DNA from: Natrinema ejinorense
GTDB taxonomy: Archaea > Halobacteriota > Halobacteria > Halobacteriales > Natrialbaceae
Length of the DNA stretch: 64,000 nucleotides
Direction: 5' to 3'
Assembly: GCF_002494345.1 (NCBI RefSeq)
Contig: NZ_NXNI01000002.1
Span: forward strand, 310,001 to 374,000
A program made the position numbers and the translations under genes. This document shows, piece by piece, positions 44,046-52,867 of this stretch. Below the pieces are notes generated by a model. The model was not told the DNA's origin. It saw nothing but the letters and a program-made list of their open reading frames with translations, and made no database searches. Position 1 is the first letter of the stretch. Each line of letters opens with the position of its first letter.

Positions 44046-44555
44046 TCATTGTGGCGATCGCTCCGTCGAACCTGTTTCCCGATAGAACTCGGAGTGGGGT
44101 TCGAGGGCCTCGAGTTTGGGCGGTTCCGGACGGCGAACGATGAACACGTCGTACGATTCTTCGGCGGCGACGTGAACGCCGACGCTCGTCAGTGGCGTGA
44201 CGACGCGGCCGACGTTGTCGCTCCCGAGGAACACGACGCTCGGATCGTGGTTCAATATCAGTCGCTCGATGTGGTCGGCCAGTTCGGCCTCGGGAGGAAA
44301 CTCGCGGATTCGTTCGCATTCGAACGCCGCTGACGGTGCGAGCGTCCGGACCTGTTCTCGAAGGCCTGCGACGACTGCATCGACGTCGTACGGTTCGTTC
44401 TCGTCGATCCACCCTTTCTCTCGTGCGTATCCGTTTCGCTCCGGAACGACGACGACGGCCGCGATCGATTCGTCGAGTGCGCCACCGTACTCGACGGCCC
44501 TGACGAGAGCGGCTTCCGCGAGCTCCGATCCGTCGAATGGGACGACGAACGTCAT
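44046..44555 (-). CDS. Divergent UspA-like protein
   Basis: The 169-aa protein opens MTFVVPFDGSELAEAALVRAVEYG and has a UspA-like central fold (HDPSVVFLGSDNVGRVVTPL). The ATP loop is not recognisable: after GSDN the G-x9-GS spacing is absent, and a C-terminal extension PKLEALEPHSEFYRE follows. It probably does not bind ATP in the standard way. It is downstream of the ABC permease on the opposite strand. Confidence 0.8.
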   Translation of the reverse strand: MTFVVPFDGSELAEAALVRAVEYGGALDESIAAVVVVPERNGYAREKGWIDENEPYDVDAVVAGLREQVRTLAPSAAFECERIREFPPEAELADHIERLILNHDPSVVFLGSDNVGRVVTPLTSVGVHVAAEESYDVFIVRRPEPPKLEALEPHSEFYRETGSTERSPQ

Positions 44556-44860
44556 ACGTGGCGTCTCTACGCCTCGGTCAATAACTCCAGGGGTGTCGCG
44601 GGATGTCAGGGAGAGACCCTACGCCGATACCCGTGGCCGGATCCGTTACGATCCGCCCGTTCCTCATCGCGAGCCTCGAAGCTGCGACGCACTCGCGGAT
44701 CGCCCCACCGTCTGGCAGTCGCGGCCTCTCGAGAGCGCGGGCGCGAGAACCGACGCGGAACGATCATATTCGCGCTTCGATTTCACGGACCTTCTGAGAC
44801 CACGGACATACATCATGTTATTGAACGGACTATTTGTGACGAAGCGTGATAGAGCGGACT
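44556..44860. other. 305-bp intergenic region
   Basis: No gene is supported. It forms the divergent promoter space between the UspA-like gene and the small membrane-protein gene, with an AT-richer patch near 44,805-44,835. No strong dyad was seen. Confidence 0.4.
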
Positions 44861-45049
44861 ATGGAACCGCAGACAGAGCGTCGGTGCCATCTTTTGATCG
44901 GTATCGCGTTGGTCCTCCTGACGATCGGTATCGGATACGACTTCGTTTTCGGGACGAAGTTGGCGGACTTTCTGGTGATAATCGCCGGTCTCTTCACCGG
45001 GTGGGTGGCGTTTCTCTACTGCCTGGGGAACGCTTCGTTCTGGGAATAG
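44861..45049 (+). CDS. Small two-helix membrane protein
   Basis: The 62-aa product has two membrane helices (LLIGIALVLLTIGIGYDFVF and LADFLVIIAGLFTGWVAFLYCLG) joined by a short loop. ATG 44861 begins MEPQTERRCHL; an ATG 15 bases earlier is possible. No family is recognised. It is transcribed alone, 190 bp before the SDR gene. Confidence 0.55.
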   Translation: MEPQTERRCHLLIGIALVLLTIGIGYDFVFGTKLADFLVIIAGLFTGWVAFLYCLGNASFWE

Positions 45050-45239
45050 GCCGATTCTCGTCGCAACATCGGTGCCGTCGATTCGATTCAGTCCTCGGTC
45101 TGACGGGATTCGCTCACGCGGACGGCGAGGATCCGTGCCCGAAATACGATGGCTGGGGCGATTCGGAACCGAGAGCCGTCCCGATCGACGAACGGCGACC
45201 CATGATAGATGGAAGTAGTTCGACGTGGTACTCGATGGC

Positions 45240-46007
45240 ATGACGGACCTACTCGCGGAGCAAACGGCCGTCGTGACGGGTGCATCGAGCGGAATCGGTC
45301 GATCGATCGCGCGGACGTTCGCCGAACACGGTGCCGACGTCGTCGTCGCCGACGTCCGCGAAACGCCACGCGAAGGCGGGACGCCGACCCACGAACTGAT
45401 CACCGACGAAACGGAGGCCACAGCGACGTACGTCGAGTGCGACGTTTCGAGCGTCACCGATCTCGAAGTGACACTCGACGAAGCCGAGCGGATCGGTAGT
45501 CTCGACGTCCTCGTCAATAACGCGGGCATCTTCCGATCCGAAGAGTTCCTCGAGGTGACGCCGGACGAATACGAGCACCTCATGGGTGTGAACGTCAAAG
45601 GCGCGTTCTTCGGCACCCAGCTCGCGGCCCGGCGGATGATCGAAACCGGGGGCGGGAGTGTCATCACCGTCTCGAGTATCGCTGGCTTCCTCGGAAACGG
45701 TAGCTACGTCACCTACTGCGTGTCCAAGGGTGCGATCCGACTGTTGACGTACGCGGCGGCCCATCGCCTCGGCCCCGACGGAATCCGGGTGAACGCGATC
45801 CACCCAGGCGGCATCGAGACCGAGATGATGGAAGACGCACACATGGGCCCCGACGAACTCGAGGCGTTCACGCAAGCGATCCCGTCGCGCCGGATCGGCG
45901 ACCCCGAGGATATCGCGGGCGCCGCGGTGTTCCTCGCGAGCGATCTCTCGAGGTACGTAAACGGTGAGTCACTCGTCGTCGACGGCGGGTACACGCACAC
46001 CGGGTGA
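45240..46007 (+). CDS. SDR family oxidoreductase
   Basis: The 255-aa classical short-chain dehydrogenase has TGASSGIG (about 14-21) for NAD(P) binding, an acidic VVADVRE after strand 2 favouring NAD over NADP, NNAG (about 86-89), catalytic Ser in VSSIAG and Y-C-V-S-K (about 153-157), and a C-terminal YVNGESLVVDGGYTHTG. It oxidises an alcohol or reduces a ketone (FabG-like); the substrate is unknown. ATG 45240 gives the standard N-terminus. Confidence 0.92.
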   Translation: MTDLLAEQTAVVTGASSGIGRSIARTFAEHGADVVVADVRETPREGGTPTHELITDETEATATYVECDVSSVTDLEVTLDEAERIGSLDVLVNNAGIFRSEEFLEVTPDEYEHLMGVNVKGAFFGTQLAARRMIETGGGSVITVSSIAGFLGNGSYVTYCVSKGAIRLLTYAAAHRLGPDGIRVNAIHPGGIETEMMEDAHMGPDELEAFTQAIPSRRIGDPEDIAGAAVFLASDLSRYVNGESLVVDGGYTHTG

Positions 46008-46173
46008 CCGGCCCCGTCCGAAACGCACACTCCGGATCGGCGAGCCGGGAGTCCGTGGTCGTCCGCACACGCCGGCGTTCGTGTGCGGGATCGACCAGGT
46101 GTGGGGGGCCTTTGGACTCTCGTCCCGGCAGGGTACCAACCCCGTCTGGCAGCCCTCGCGCCGCGTCCGGTCG

Positions 46174-46623
46174 CTACGAGTCGGTCCTCGTCTCTTTCCG
46201 TCCCGTCATGGTCGCAGGCTCGAGGCTGAAATATCGGAACGTCGTTTCCCTCGGCGGCCGCTCGAAAATCTCGACGAGTGGGATTTCGATCGACCACATC
46301 CCCTGTATTTCGGCGGATTCGTACTGCGCATCGGAGACGTCCGAGAGCTGTCCGGTGGCGACGACGCTTCGCCATCCGTCGCCGGTCTCGCCGTGCGTAA
46401 CGAAGGAGACGTGCCTGTCTACGAGTTCGTCTTTTCTGCTATCCCGTGGGAAGGAGAGCCGGTAGTAAAAGCGCCCGACCTCCGCACTGTATCCATACGA
46501 CACGGGTATCGAGACGGGCGGTTCGTCCGGTTCCGTAGCGAACGAAATCACGCCCGTTCCGCCTCGGCCGAGGAACTCGTTCATTTCTTCCGCGCTCATT
46601 TGAAGCCAGCGCAAACCCTGCAT
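46174..46623 (-). CDS. Pyridoxamine 5'-phosphate oxidase-family protein
   Basis: The 149-aa flavin split-barrel protein starts MQGLRWLQMSAEEMNEFLGRGG, the common haloarchaeal PPOX entry, then VISFATEPDEPPVSIPVSYGY and SVVATGQLSDVSDAQ. It probably binds FMN or F420 and acts as a redox enzyme; the substrate is unknown. ATG 46623 is chosen since a TATA-like TTTCTATC lies about 27 nt upstream; ATGs at 46602 and 46665 are alternatives. It is a paralog of 29097, with the shared TG-L motif region. Confidence 0.85.
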   Translation of the reverse strand: MQGLRWLQMSAEEMNEFLGRGGTGVISFATEPDEPPVSIPVSYGYSAEVGRFYYRLSFPRDSRKDELVDRHVSFVTHGETGDGWRSVVATGQLSDVSDAQYESAEIQGMWSIEIPLVEIFERPPRETTFRYFSLEPATMTGRKETRTDS

Positions 46624-46764
46624 ACCCTCCCGGACGATAGCGGGATAGAAAGTACCCCGTTCCATCGAACCGTACTTTTCAGGTGAGAACGACGTTGATC
46701 GGTCTCCCGTTCGCGATGCCCGCGGCACCGACCGGATCCCGTCGCAAAAATCGTGTGTTCGATC

Positions 46765-47055
46765 TCAGCTCAGTCGCCCGGCCCTGCGGTTTTCGTCCTT
46801 CACGGGCTCGGCATTGGACTCGGCTCCGTCTCGATACGTGTCGATACCGAGGCGGGCGTTCATGGGACATTTCTGGGTGGCTGCGGTGGTAGTCAACACC
46901 GCGCCACCGACGAGAGCGATCGCTGCGAGAGCGAGTCCGAGCGCCCCCGCTGTTAGGGAGAGCAACCCGCCGAGGGCCGCGATCCCGATGAGGACGAGGA
47001 CGGGGCCGACGACGATCCGGGCGCCGCGGTCAAATCCGCCGACGTTTTTTTGCAT
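46765..47055 (-). CDS. DUF2892 (YgaP-like) membrane protein
   Basis: The 96-aa protein begins MQKNVGGFDRGARIVVGPVLV, the classic DUF2892 start, has two helices (VLVLIGIAALGGLLSL; LGLALAAIALVGGAVLTTT), then CPMNARLGIDTY and a charged tail longer than usual. In bacteria this domain anchors rhodaneses; the gene is divergent from a rhodanese-MBL fusion, which supports a persulfide link. A TATA at 47091-47097 predicts a 12-nt leader; a GTG at 47067 would be leaderless. Confidence 0.85.
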   Translation of the reverse strand: MQKNVGGFDRGARIVVGPVLVLIGIAALGGLLSLTAGALGLALAAIALVGGAVLTTTAATQKCPMNARLGIDTYRDGAESNAEPVKDENRRAGRLS

Positions 47056-47370
47056 GATTCGGTTCACCAGCCTCAGAGAGGGCGTCAGAGTATATAACCT
47101 ATATTTACTGTTTGAAGATATATTGCGGGCGGTCGCGACGGCTACTCGCTCCGGGGATTTCGAAGGGTATCTAAATCAGTACAGAACGTCCACGACGGTC
47201 CGATTCCCGCCGTCCAGTCCGCCGTCGCAGCGTCTTGCAACACACGACTCGTCCCGGTCGAAACCGCCTTTCCGAGGCCGATCGCAACCGATGCCGGTAG
47301 CTGGGTGTGCTTGTGCAGGGGGGAGAACTATCGGCGCTCTCGTCTCAGCTAGTATTGTAGGGTGATTCCA
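47056..47370. other. Divergent promoter region of DUF2892 and rhodanese-MBL genes
   Basis: No gene is seen in these 315 bp. It contains the minus-strand TATA (47091-47097) in an AT-rich patch (47,088-47,125) and the plus-strand promoter near 47,350 (AGTATTGTAGG). The middle is GC-rich and unstructured. Confidence 0.45.
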
Positions 47371-48519
47371 ATGGTGAACCAGATCCATCCCGACCGGCTC
47401 GCCGAGATGATCGACGCGAACGAGCCGTTCACGCTCATCGATACGCGCCCCGAGGACAGTTACGAGGGCTGGCGGATCCACGGCGCCGAGAACGTCCCGT
47501 TCGGTCCGGGGGACGAGTTCGCGGACGTGGACCTCGAGCGCATCGCAGCGGTTGAGGACGGAGAGCCGATCGTCGCGATCTGCGGAAAGGGGCTTACGTC
47601 GACGCCGTTTAGCTTCGAACTCGAGCAACACGGCTACGACGACGTGTCCGTCGTGAAAGGCGGCATGGAAGACTGGAGCAAGCTCTACGAGGTCGTTCCC
47701 CTCGAGACCGAATCCGACGACCTCGTCGTCCGTCAACTGCAGCGACGGGCGAAGGGATGTCTCGGCTACGTCGTCGGATCGAAACGTGCCGCATCGGCGG
47801 TCGTCGTCGATCCGACCAGACAAACGGATCAGTTCAAAATCGTCGCCGAGGAGGCCGGCCTCACGATCGAGCGCGTCCTCGACACGCACGTCCACGCCGA
47901 CCACATTTCGGGTGGACCGAAACTGGCGGCGGAGCTGGACGTCCCCTACCATCTCGGTGCCAAGGCCAGCGAGCGGGGCGTCGGGTACGACTACGAACCG
48001 CTCGCCGACGGCGAGACGATCGAACTCGGCGAGATCGAGATCGAAACGCTCCATACCCCGGGGCATACGACCGAGATGGTCACCTACCTCGTCGATGGCG
48101 AGGCGCTGCTGACCGGCGACACGTTGTTCGTCGAGTCCGTCGGCCGAACGGAGCTTCAATTCGGCGATGAGGACGCGGCGAGTGGCGCCGAACTGCTTTA
48201 CGACGCGATCCACGGGACGATCCTCGAATTGCCGGACGAGACGCAAATCCTCCCGGGACACGTGTCGGTCACGGCGGATAACCGATACGAGGTCGGCTCT
48301 CCGGGTGATCTGATCGGTGCTCGACTGGGCAACCTCCGCGAGGACCTCGATCTGCTCGGACTGGACGAAGACGAGTTCGTCGACCGGTTAGTCGAGAACG
48401 CCCCCGACAAACCGCCGAACTACGAGCGCGTGATCGAAATCAACACGGGGACGGAGCCGCCCGAAGACGAGTCCGAGGCGACGGACCTCGAACTCGGCCC
48501 GAACAACTGCGCGGCCTGA
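47371..48519 (+). CDS. Rhodanese - metallo-beta-lactamase fusion
   Basis: The 382-aa protein places a rhodanese first (about 1-115: LIDTRPEDSYEGWRIHGAENVPF; catalytic Cys in VAICGKGLTSTPF, C71), then an MBL-fold domain with THVHADHISGG (HxHxDH, about 174-184) and HTPGHT/TGDT metal ligands. This fold resembles persulfide dioxygenase ETHE1/CstB. In most such fusions the rhodanese follows the MBL domain, so the order here is reversed. It would detoxify glutathione-like or protein persulfides with sulfur transfer. The DUF2892 divergent gene and upstream thiol genes fit that role. Confidence 0.9.
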   Translation: MVNQIHPDRLAEMIDANEPFTLIDTRPEDSYEGWRIHGAENVPFGPGDEFADVDLERIAAVEDGEPIVAICGKGLTSTPFSFELEQHGYDDVSVVKGGMEDWSKLYEVVPLETESDDLVVRQLQRRAKGCLGYVVGSKRAASAVVVDPTRQTDQFKIVAEEAGLTIERVLDTHVHADHISGGPKLAAELDVPYHLGAKASERGVGYDYEPLADGETIELGEIEIETLHTPGHTTEMVTYLVDGEALLTGDTLFVESVGRTELQFGDEDAASGAELLYDAIHGTILELPDETQILPGHVSVTADNRYEVGSPGDLIGARLGNLREDLDLLGLDEDEFVDRLVENAPDKPPNYERVIEINTGTEPPEDESEATDLELGPNNCAA

Positions 48520-48702
48520 CTCGTCGACGAGCGTGGGACACGGGATCGCCGCCAGAACAGTCGCCGGGCGACTCTGGTCGCTCTCATGGCTTCTCCTCCC
48601 GCCCCGTCCGATGTGGGTACCGCTACAGCGGGCGCAGCGAGTGTCCGACAGTACTCTCTGTGGTCTCGGAATCTGTTTTTCGTCCGTCAAATCAGCGTGA
48701 CG

Positions 48703-48711
48703 ATTTTATAC
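48703..48711 (+). promoter_or_regulatory. TATA box for the Usp gene
   Basis: TTTTATAC is centred 27 nt before ATG 48734. It fits a leaderless transcript from that start. Confidence 0.6.
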
Positions 48712-48733
48712 CGGGTGGTCGAATCCACTCGTC

Positions 48734-49159
48734 ATGGCCGACCGAATTCTCGTTCCGTACGATGGGACGCCGCAGGCGAGGGACGCCCTCGAACTGACCT
48801 TCGACGAATTCCCGGACGCGACCGTCATCGCGCTGTACGTCATCGAGGTGCCGGACGGTCGCTGGGCGCAACTCGTGGGTCCGGAACTGCAAATACCCGT
48901 CTCCGAGAACGCGGAGGAGTACGCGGCTGACATCCTCGAGACAGCGACGGAACTCGCAACCGAGCACGGTCGCACTCTCGAAACGAACGTCGTCACGGGC
49001 GAACCGGATGACCGCATCGTCGCACAGGCGGAGGAAGAATCGGTCGACCTGATCGTCATCGGAAGCCACGGACGAGAGGGAATCTCGCGCGTCCTGCTCG
49101 GGAGCGTCGCGGAAACCGTCGTTCGCCGATCACCGGTTCCCGTCCTCGTGGTCCGGTAG
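48734..49159 (+). CDS. Universal stress protein
   Basis: The 141-aa UspA domain opens MADRILVPYDGTPQARDALEL and ends with the intact ATP-loop GSHGREGISRVLLGS and VVRRSPVPVLVV. It is the paralog of 34923. It lies 214 bp after the rhodanese-MBL gene and is convergent with the DUF302 gene. The TATA spacing supports the ATG start. Confidence 0.9.
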   Translation: MADRILVPYDGTPQARDALELTFDEFPDATVIALYVIEVPDGRWAQLVGPELQIPVSENAEEYAADILETATELATEHGRTLETNVVTGEPDDRIVAQAEEESVDLIVIGSHGREGISRVLLGSVAETVVRRSPVPVLVVR

Positions 49160-49227
49160 TGGCGACCGGGAAGCGGACCGGACACGAGCGGAGATCGTTC
49201 TGCTGTGCGCTGGTCGGAACGCGGGTG

Positions 49228-49611
49228 CTACAGGGACTCGAGAACGCGCTCGAAGCGCTCGGAGGCGTCCTCGCCGATCGGGTCGAGCGCGTCGTCGTCA
49301 GCGATGTCGATCAGCCGCTGAGCGTCGACCGCACTGACGACGATATCGTCGTCATCGTCGTAGACGACGACGTTGCAGGGGAGCAAGGTCCCGAGGTCGA
49401 GGTCGTCCTCGAGCCCCTGATGGGCCAGCCCCGGATTGCACGCGCCCAGGATCCGGTACTGTCGGAAGTCCTCGTCGAGTTTCTGTTGCAGCGTCTCCTG
49501 AACGTCGATGTCGCAGAGAACGCCGAACCCCTCGTCCTCGAGGGCATCGATCGTCGTCGAAACGATGTCGTCGAATTCGCCGTGGATACGCGTCTGGAGC
49601 GTATACGACAT
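49228..49611 (-). CDS. DUF302 family protein
   Basis: The 127-aa protein starts MSYTLQTRIHGEFDDIVSTTIDALEDEGFGV and has the family motif ILGACNPGLAHQGL followed by TLLPCNVVVYDDDDDIVV with one Cys. This is the second DUF302 copy in the window; it shares GACNP and PCNVVV blocks with the 8000 gene. It is divergent from a methyltransferase, where the earlier copy is operonic with one. ATG 49611 gives the standard N-terminus. Confidence 0.87.
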   Translation of the reverse strand: MSYTLQTRIHGEFDDIVSTTIDALEDEGFGVLCDIDVQETLQQKLDEDFRQYRILGACNPGLAHQGLEDDLDLGTLLPCNVVVYDDDDDIVVSAVDAQRLIDIADDDALDPIGEDASERFERVLESL

Positions 49612-49730
49612 ACCGTCCGCACACTCCGAAGGACGGTGATTGTTGGGGCGGCACCGGCAAGTTCGCGCCGAGTGCCCGTTCGACCGGGTCGGGAAAAGAC
49701 TGTAGCCCTGCCACGTGAAAGGCGTTCCCG

Positions 49731-50375
49731 ATGGTCTCTCGTCGCACCGTCCGAGTGGTCGCCTCACTGCTCGGACTCGCCGCGCTCGCTGGACTCGGAT
49801 ACGCGCTCCGGTGGCGGTCGAACCCGTCGCCGTGTCCGTACTCCCAGCGGCGCTGGATCGACCTCTCCCGGCCGGTCATCACGCGCTCGCGGCTGCACGA
49901 CCTGCTCGACCCGCGGCCGGGTGAGCTAATCCTCGAACTCGGCCCGGGAACCGGCTACTACACTGGGACGATCGCACAGGCCGTCGAGCCAACGGGGACG
50001 GTACACGCTGTCGATATCCAGCAGTCGATGGTCGGGCACCTCCGGCTGCGGACGCGACAGCAGGGCCACCGGAACGTCGAACCGATACGCGGCGACGGCC
50101 AGCGGCTGCCGTACCCGGACGACAGTTTCGACGCCGCGTCTCTGGTCCTCGTTCTCGGCGAAATTCCGGAGCCAGAGCGGGCCCTCGCCGAACTCGAGCG
50201 GGTACTGAAACCGGGCGGCCGGCTCGTCATCGGGGAAGCGCTTCCCGACCCGCATTTCGTCCCGCTCGAGACGCTCCGACGACGGGCCCGGCGGCAGGGA
50301 CTCGAGTTCGACGACCACGTCGGAACGCGGGCGGGGTACTTCGCGCGGTTCACTGTGCCGTCCGCGGCTCCATAG
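49731..50375 (+). CDS. Membrane-anchored SAM methyltransferase
   Basis: The 214-aa protein has an N-terminal helix (VVASLLGLAALAGLGYAL, about 9-26), then a class I methyltransferase domain: motif I LELGPGTGYYTGTIAQAV (about 68-85), motif II AVDIQQSM, motif IV SLVLVLGEIPEP. It resembles UbiE-like enzymes fused to an anchor. The 7437 methyltransferase has the same VDLQE/VDIQQ block, and both neighbour a DUF302. The substrate is unknown; quinone or a thiol compound is possible. Confidence 0.87.
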   Translation: MVSRRTVRVVASLLGLAALAGLGYALRWRSNPSPCPYSQRRWIDLSRPVITRSRLHDLLDPRPGELILELGPGTGYYTGTIAQAVEPTGTVHAVDIQQSMVGHLRLRTRQQGHRNVEPIRGDGQRLPYPDDSFDAASLVLVLGEIPEPERALAELERVLKPGGRLVIGEALPDPHFVPLETLRRRARRQGLEFDDHVGTRAGYFARFTVPSAAP

Positions 50376-50605
50376 CGCCGACTGTGTCTCGCAAGCAGTA
50401 GTTGAGAAACTGCACACATCCGTTCGTGAAACTGATGCCCCGATCACGTCGATGAGGGCTCGACTCGAGTCGCAAACACCGGGGTTGCCGTCTATTTGCT
50501 CCTGGGTATCGGCCACTATCTGCCGGTAGCTCGGTTGCGATTCGTATGGTGGTATTGTGCAATATATACAAACATTTAAACGGTGTTAGCTCCTACGGAG
50601 ACGTG

Positions 50606-50965
50606 ATGGCAACTGATGCACACAGCGGAACTCCCGGACAGTCGATCGACGAACCGCTCTACGTCGAGGGCGAGACCCACCTCGAGGACGTCACGGCAGA
50701 ACACGACGTCGTCCTCGTGGACTTCTACGCCGACTGGTGTGGCCCCTGTCAGATGCTCGAGCCAGTTCTCGACGAATTGGCGGGCGAGACGGCCGCCGTG
50801 ATCGCGAAAGTCGACGTCGACGAACACCAACAGCTCGCGGGAGCCTTCGGCGTTCGTGGCGTCCCGACGCTCGTCCTCTTCGCGGACGGCGAGCAGGTCG
50901 AACAGCACACCGGCGTGCTGCCGGCGGACCGACTCCGCGACCTGATCGAGGGATACACTGAATGA
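50606..50965 (+). CDS. trxA: Thioredoxin
   Basis: The 119-aa protein has an acidic N-terminal extension, then a thioredoxin fold with the active site WCGPC (C45/C48) in VDFYADWCGPCQMLEPVLDEL and the cis-proline GVRGVPTLVLFADG (about 80-93). It reduces protein disulfides in the cytoplasm. A Shine-Dalgarno-like GGAG lies 6 nt before ATG 50606, unusual among leaderless genes here. The stop overlaps the thioredoxin reductase start by 4 bp (ATGA), a complete reducing pair. Confidence 0.95.
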   Translation: MATDAHSGTPGQSIDEPLYVEGETHLEDVTAEHDVVLVDFYADWCGPCQMLEPVLDELAGETAAVIAKVDVDEHQQLAGAFGVRGVPTLVLFADGEQVEQHTGVLPADRLRDLIEGYTE

Positions 50966-51999
50966 ATGGGCCACCTGACGCGACCGTTCACGACGTCGTG
51001 ATCGTCGGCTCCGGCGTCGCCGGCCTCTCGGCGGCCGTTTACGCCGCACGGGCCGACCTCGAGCCGCTGGTGCTCGAGGGGCCCGAACCGGGCGGCCAGC
51101 TGACGCTAACGACCGACGTCGAGAACTACCTGGGCTTCCCCGAGGGTATCGGCGGGATGGAGCTGATCGAGAACGGGAAGGAGCAGGCCGAGCGCTTCGG
51201 GGCCGCATTCACGCACGGCACGGTCGAGCACGCGACGCTCGAGGAGCGTCCCTACGAACTCGGCCTCTCGAACGGCGATACCTTGCGAACGCGTGCGCTG
51301 ATCGTCGCGAGCGGCGCGAGCGCTCGCTGGGTGGGTGCCGACGGCGAGGCCGAGTTGATGGGCTATGGCCTCTCGACGTGTGCGACCTGCGACGGCGCGT
51401 TCCACCGCGGGGACGACGTCCTCGTGGTCGGCGGCGGCGACAGCGCGATGGAAGAGGCGCTCTTCCTCGCGAAGTTTGCCGACAGCGTGACGATCGTTCA
51501 CCGCCGCGAAGAGCTACGTGCGTCCGAGATCATGGCCGACCGGGCCCGCGACCACGACGCCATCGAATTCCGCTGGAACACGGAACTCGAGGCGTTGCAC
51601 GGCTCGCAGGAGGCTGGGGTCACCGGTGCCACCCTCGTCTCCCACCCCGATGGCTATCCCAGCGAGAAAGCCGAATCCGGCGTCGACGTCGACCGGGAAT
51701 CGGTCGACATCGGTGGCGTGTTCTACGCGATCGGTCACACGCCGAACACGGGTTTCCTCGAGGGCACCGCCGTCGAACGCGACGAAAACGGGTATCTCCG
51801 GACTCGATCGGACGCCGCTGGCCGGGCGACGACCGAAACGCACGTCGAGGGTGTCTTCGCGGCCGGAGACGTAGCCGATCCCAACTATCGGCAGGCGATC
51901 ACCGCCGCCGGAACCGGGAGCATGGCGGCCCTCGACGCCGAAGCGTTCCTCGAACCGCTCGAGCGCGAGGAAGCGGCTGCGCCCGAGATTTCGACGTAG
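50962..51999 (+). CDS. trxB: Thioredoxin reductase-like flavoprotein
   Basis: The 345-aa enzyme has the FAD motif VVIVGSGVAGLSAAVYAARADL (quoted in part, about 12-31), the active-site CATC (C140/C143) in STCATCDGAFHRG, a central NADPH motif VVGGGDSAMEEALFLA and C-terminal FAD GVFAAGDVADPNYRQAITAAG. It transfers NADPH electrons to the thioredoxin encoded just upstream. The four-base start/stop overlap indicates translational coupling. Downstream is the IS debris zone. Confidence 0.95.
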   Translation: MNGPPDATVHDVVIVGSGVAGLSAAVYAARADLEPLVLEGPEPGGQLTLTTDVENYLGFPEGIGGMELIENGKEQAERFGAAFTHGTVEHATLEERPYELGLSNGDTLRTRALIVASGASARWVGADGEAELMGYGLSTCATCDGAFHRGDDVLVVGGGDSAMEEALFLAKFADSVTIVHRREELRASEIMADRARDHDAIEFRWNTELEALHGSQEAGVTGATLVSHPDGYPSEKAESGVDVDRESVDIGGVFYAIGHTPNTGFLEGTAVERDENGYLRTRSDAAGRATTETHVEGVFAAGDVADPNYRQAITAAGTGSMAALDAEAFLEPLEREEAAAPEIST

Positions 52000-52057
52000 C
52001 CGTCTCGCGTCGTCCGGTACTGATCGCTGTTGTGACCGCCCCGTCGGTCGGCACTGT

Positions 52058-52204
52058 CTAGTTCTGCATCTCCTCTATCGGTGTCTTTCCATCGAGCGCT
52101 TGGTGCGATCTCTGCCGGTTGCAGTAATGTGTGAAGCGTTCAAGACACTGGCGGACGCTTGACCGACTGCTATCGTGTTCAGAGAAGCTGATTCCATGTC
52201 ACGG
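52058..52204 (-). pseudogene. 3' remnant of an integrase-core transposase
   Basis: On the minus strand about 48 codons read SFSEHDSSRSSVRQCLERF, then THYCNRQRSHQALDGKTPIEEMQN, ending at a TAG at 52058-52060. The block Y-x-x-R-x-HQALDG-x-TP is the end of DDE/integrase-core transposases (IS481/IS3/IS6-like). No upstream part is present; the IS6-family remnant abuts it. Confidence 0.7.
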
Positions 52205-52217
52205 CGAACGGTCTGTG

Positions 52218-52814
52218 TCACTGATCAGCAGTTCCTGCACAAGCGTTGCTAAAGCAGTTTGAGAAGGGTGTGGTTCGGCGTTTTATACAATTAGTGACGT
52301 GTTCGACACTGTTCCGATTGCCATGCCGTTCGTCTCTGCAATCGAGGCCATGTCGTTGGTAGGCATAGTTCAGCAGTTTATCGCCAGCGACGAGAAACAC
52401 GGCGTCATCGACGTCGTGTTTCTCGCGTCATTCCGTGAAGAACGCACTAGCTATTACTTTGTTTCTAGTCGGTTCGAGCTTTGTATGGAGTAATCTGTCC
52501 GACTCTGGATCGACCGCAGCGTACAGCCAATACTGTTCATCACCGAGCCGGATCACCGTCTCGTCAACCGCGACGTGATCCGGATTTCGGCAGAAATTGG
52601 GCTGTAGGTCTGCCTTGTAAACCCAGCTATGAACAGTCGATCGAGCCCGTTCCACATTGAATCTCTCGAGAACTCGAACAGTATTTGAAAGCGAGAGTCC
52701 AGCAAGGTGGAGCTGAATACTGAGCTTCATCAACAGCCGCGGTGTTGCCTCTCGCTCCACAAAATCCAAGTCGAACTGGCCGATACTAGAACTGAGGCGT
52801 GCGTTTTCGAGCAT
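52218..52814 (-). pseudogene. IS6-family transposase, inactivated
   Basis: The frame begins MLENARLSSSIGQFDLDFVE and shows the haloarchaeal IS6 (ISH14/15-like) pattern: LAGLSLSNTVRVLERFNVERARSTVHSWV (quoted in part), the DDE first Asp in HVAVDETVIRLGDEQYWLYAAVDPE. An in-frame TGA at 52428-52430 interrupts it. The same frame then continues HDVDDAVFLVAGDKLLNYAYQRHGLDCRDERHGNRNSVEHV (quoted in part), and stops early after NCFSNACAGTADQ, lacking the usual C-terminus. Nonsense plus truncation make it inactive. Confidence 0.85.
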
Positions 52815-52867
52815 AGAACACTTTGAAAACGCTACGCCTCATTCCTTCAACCTTATCTGAACACCGC

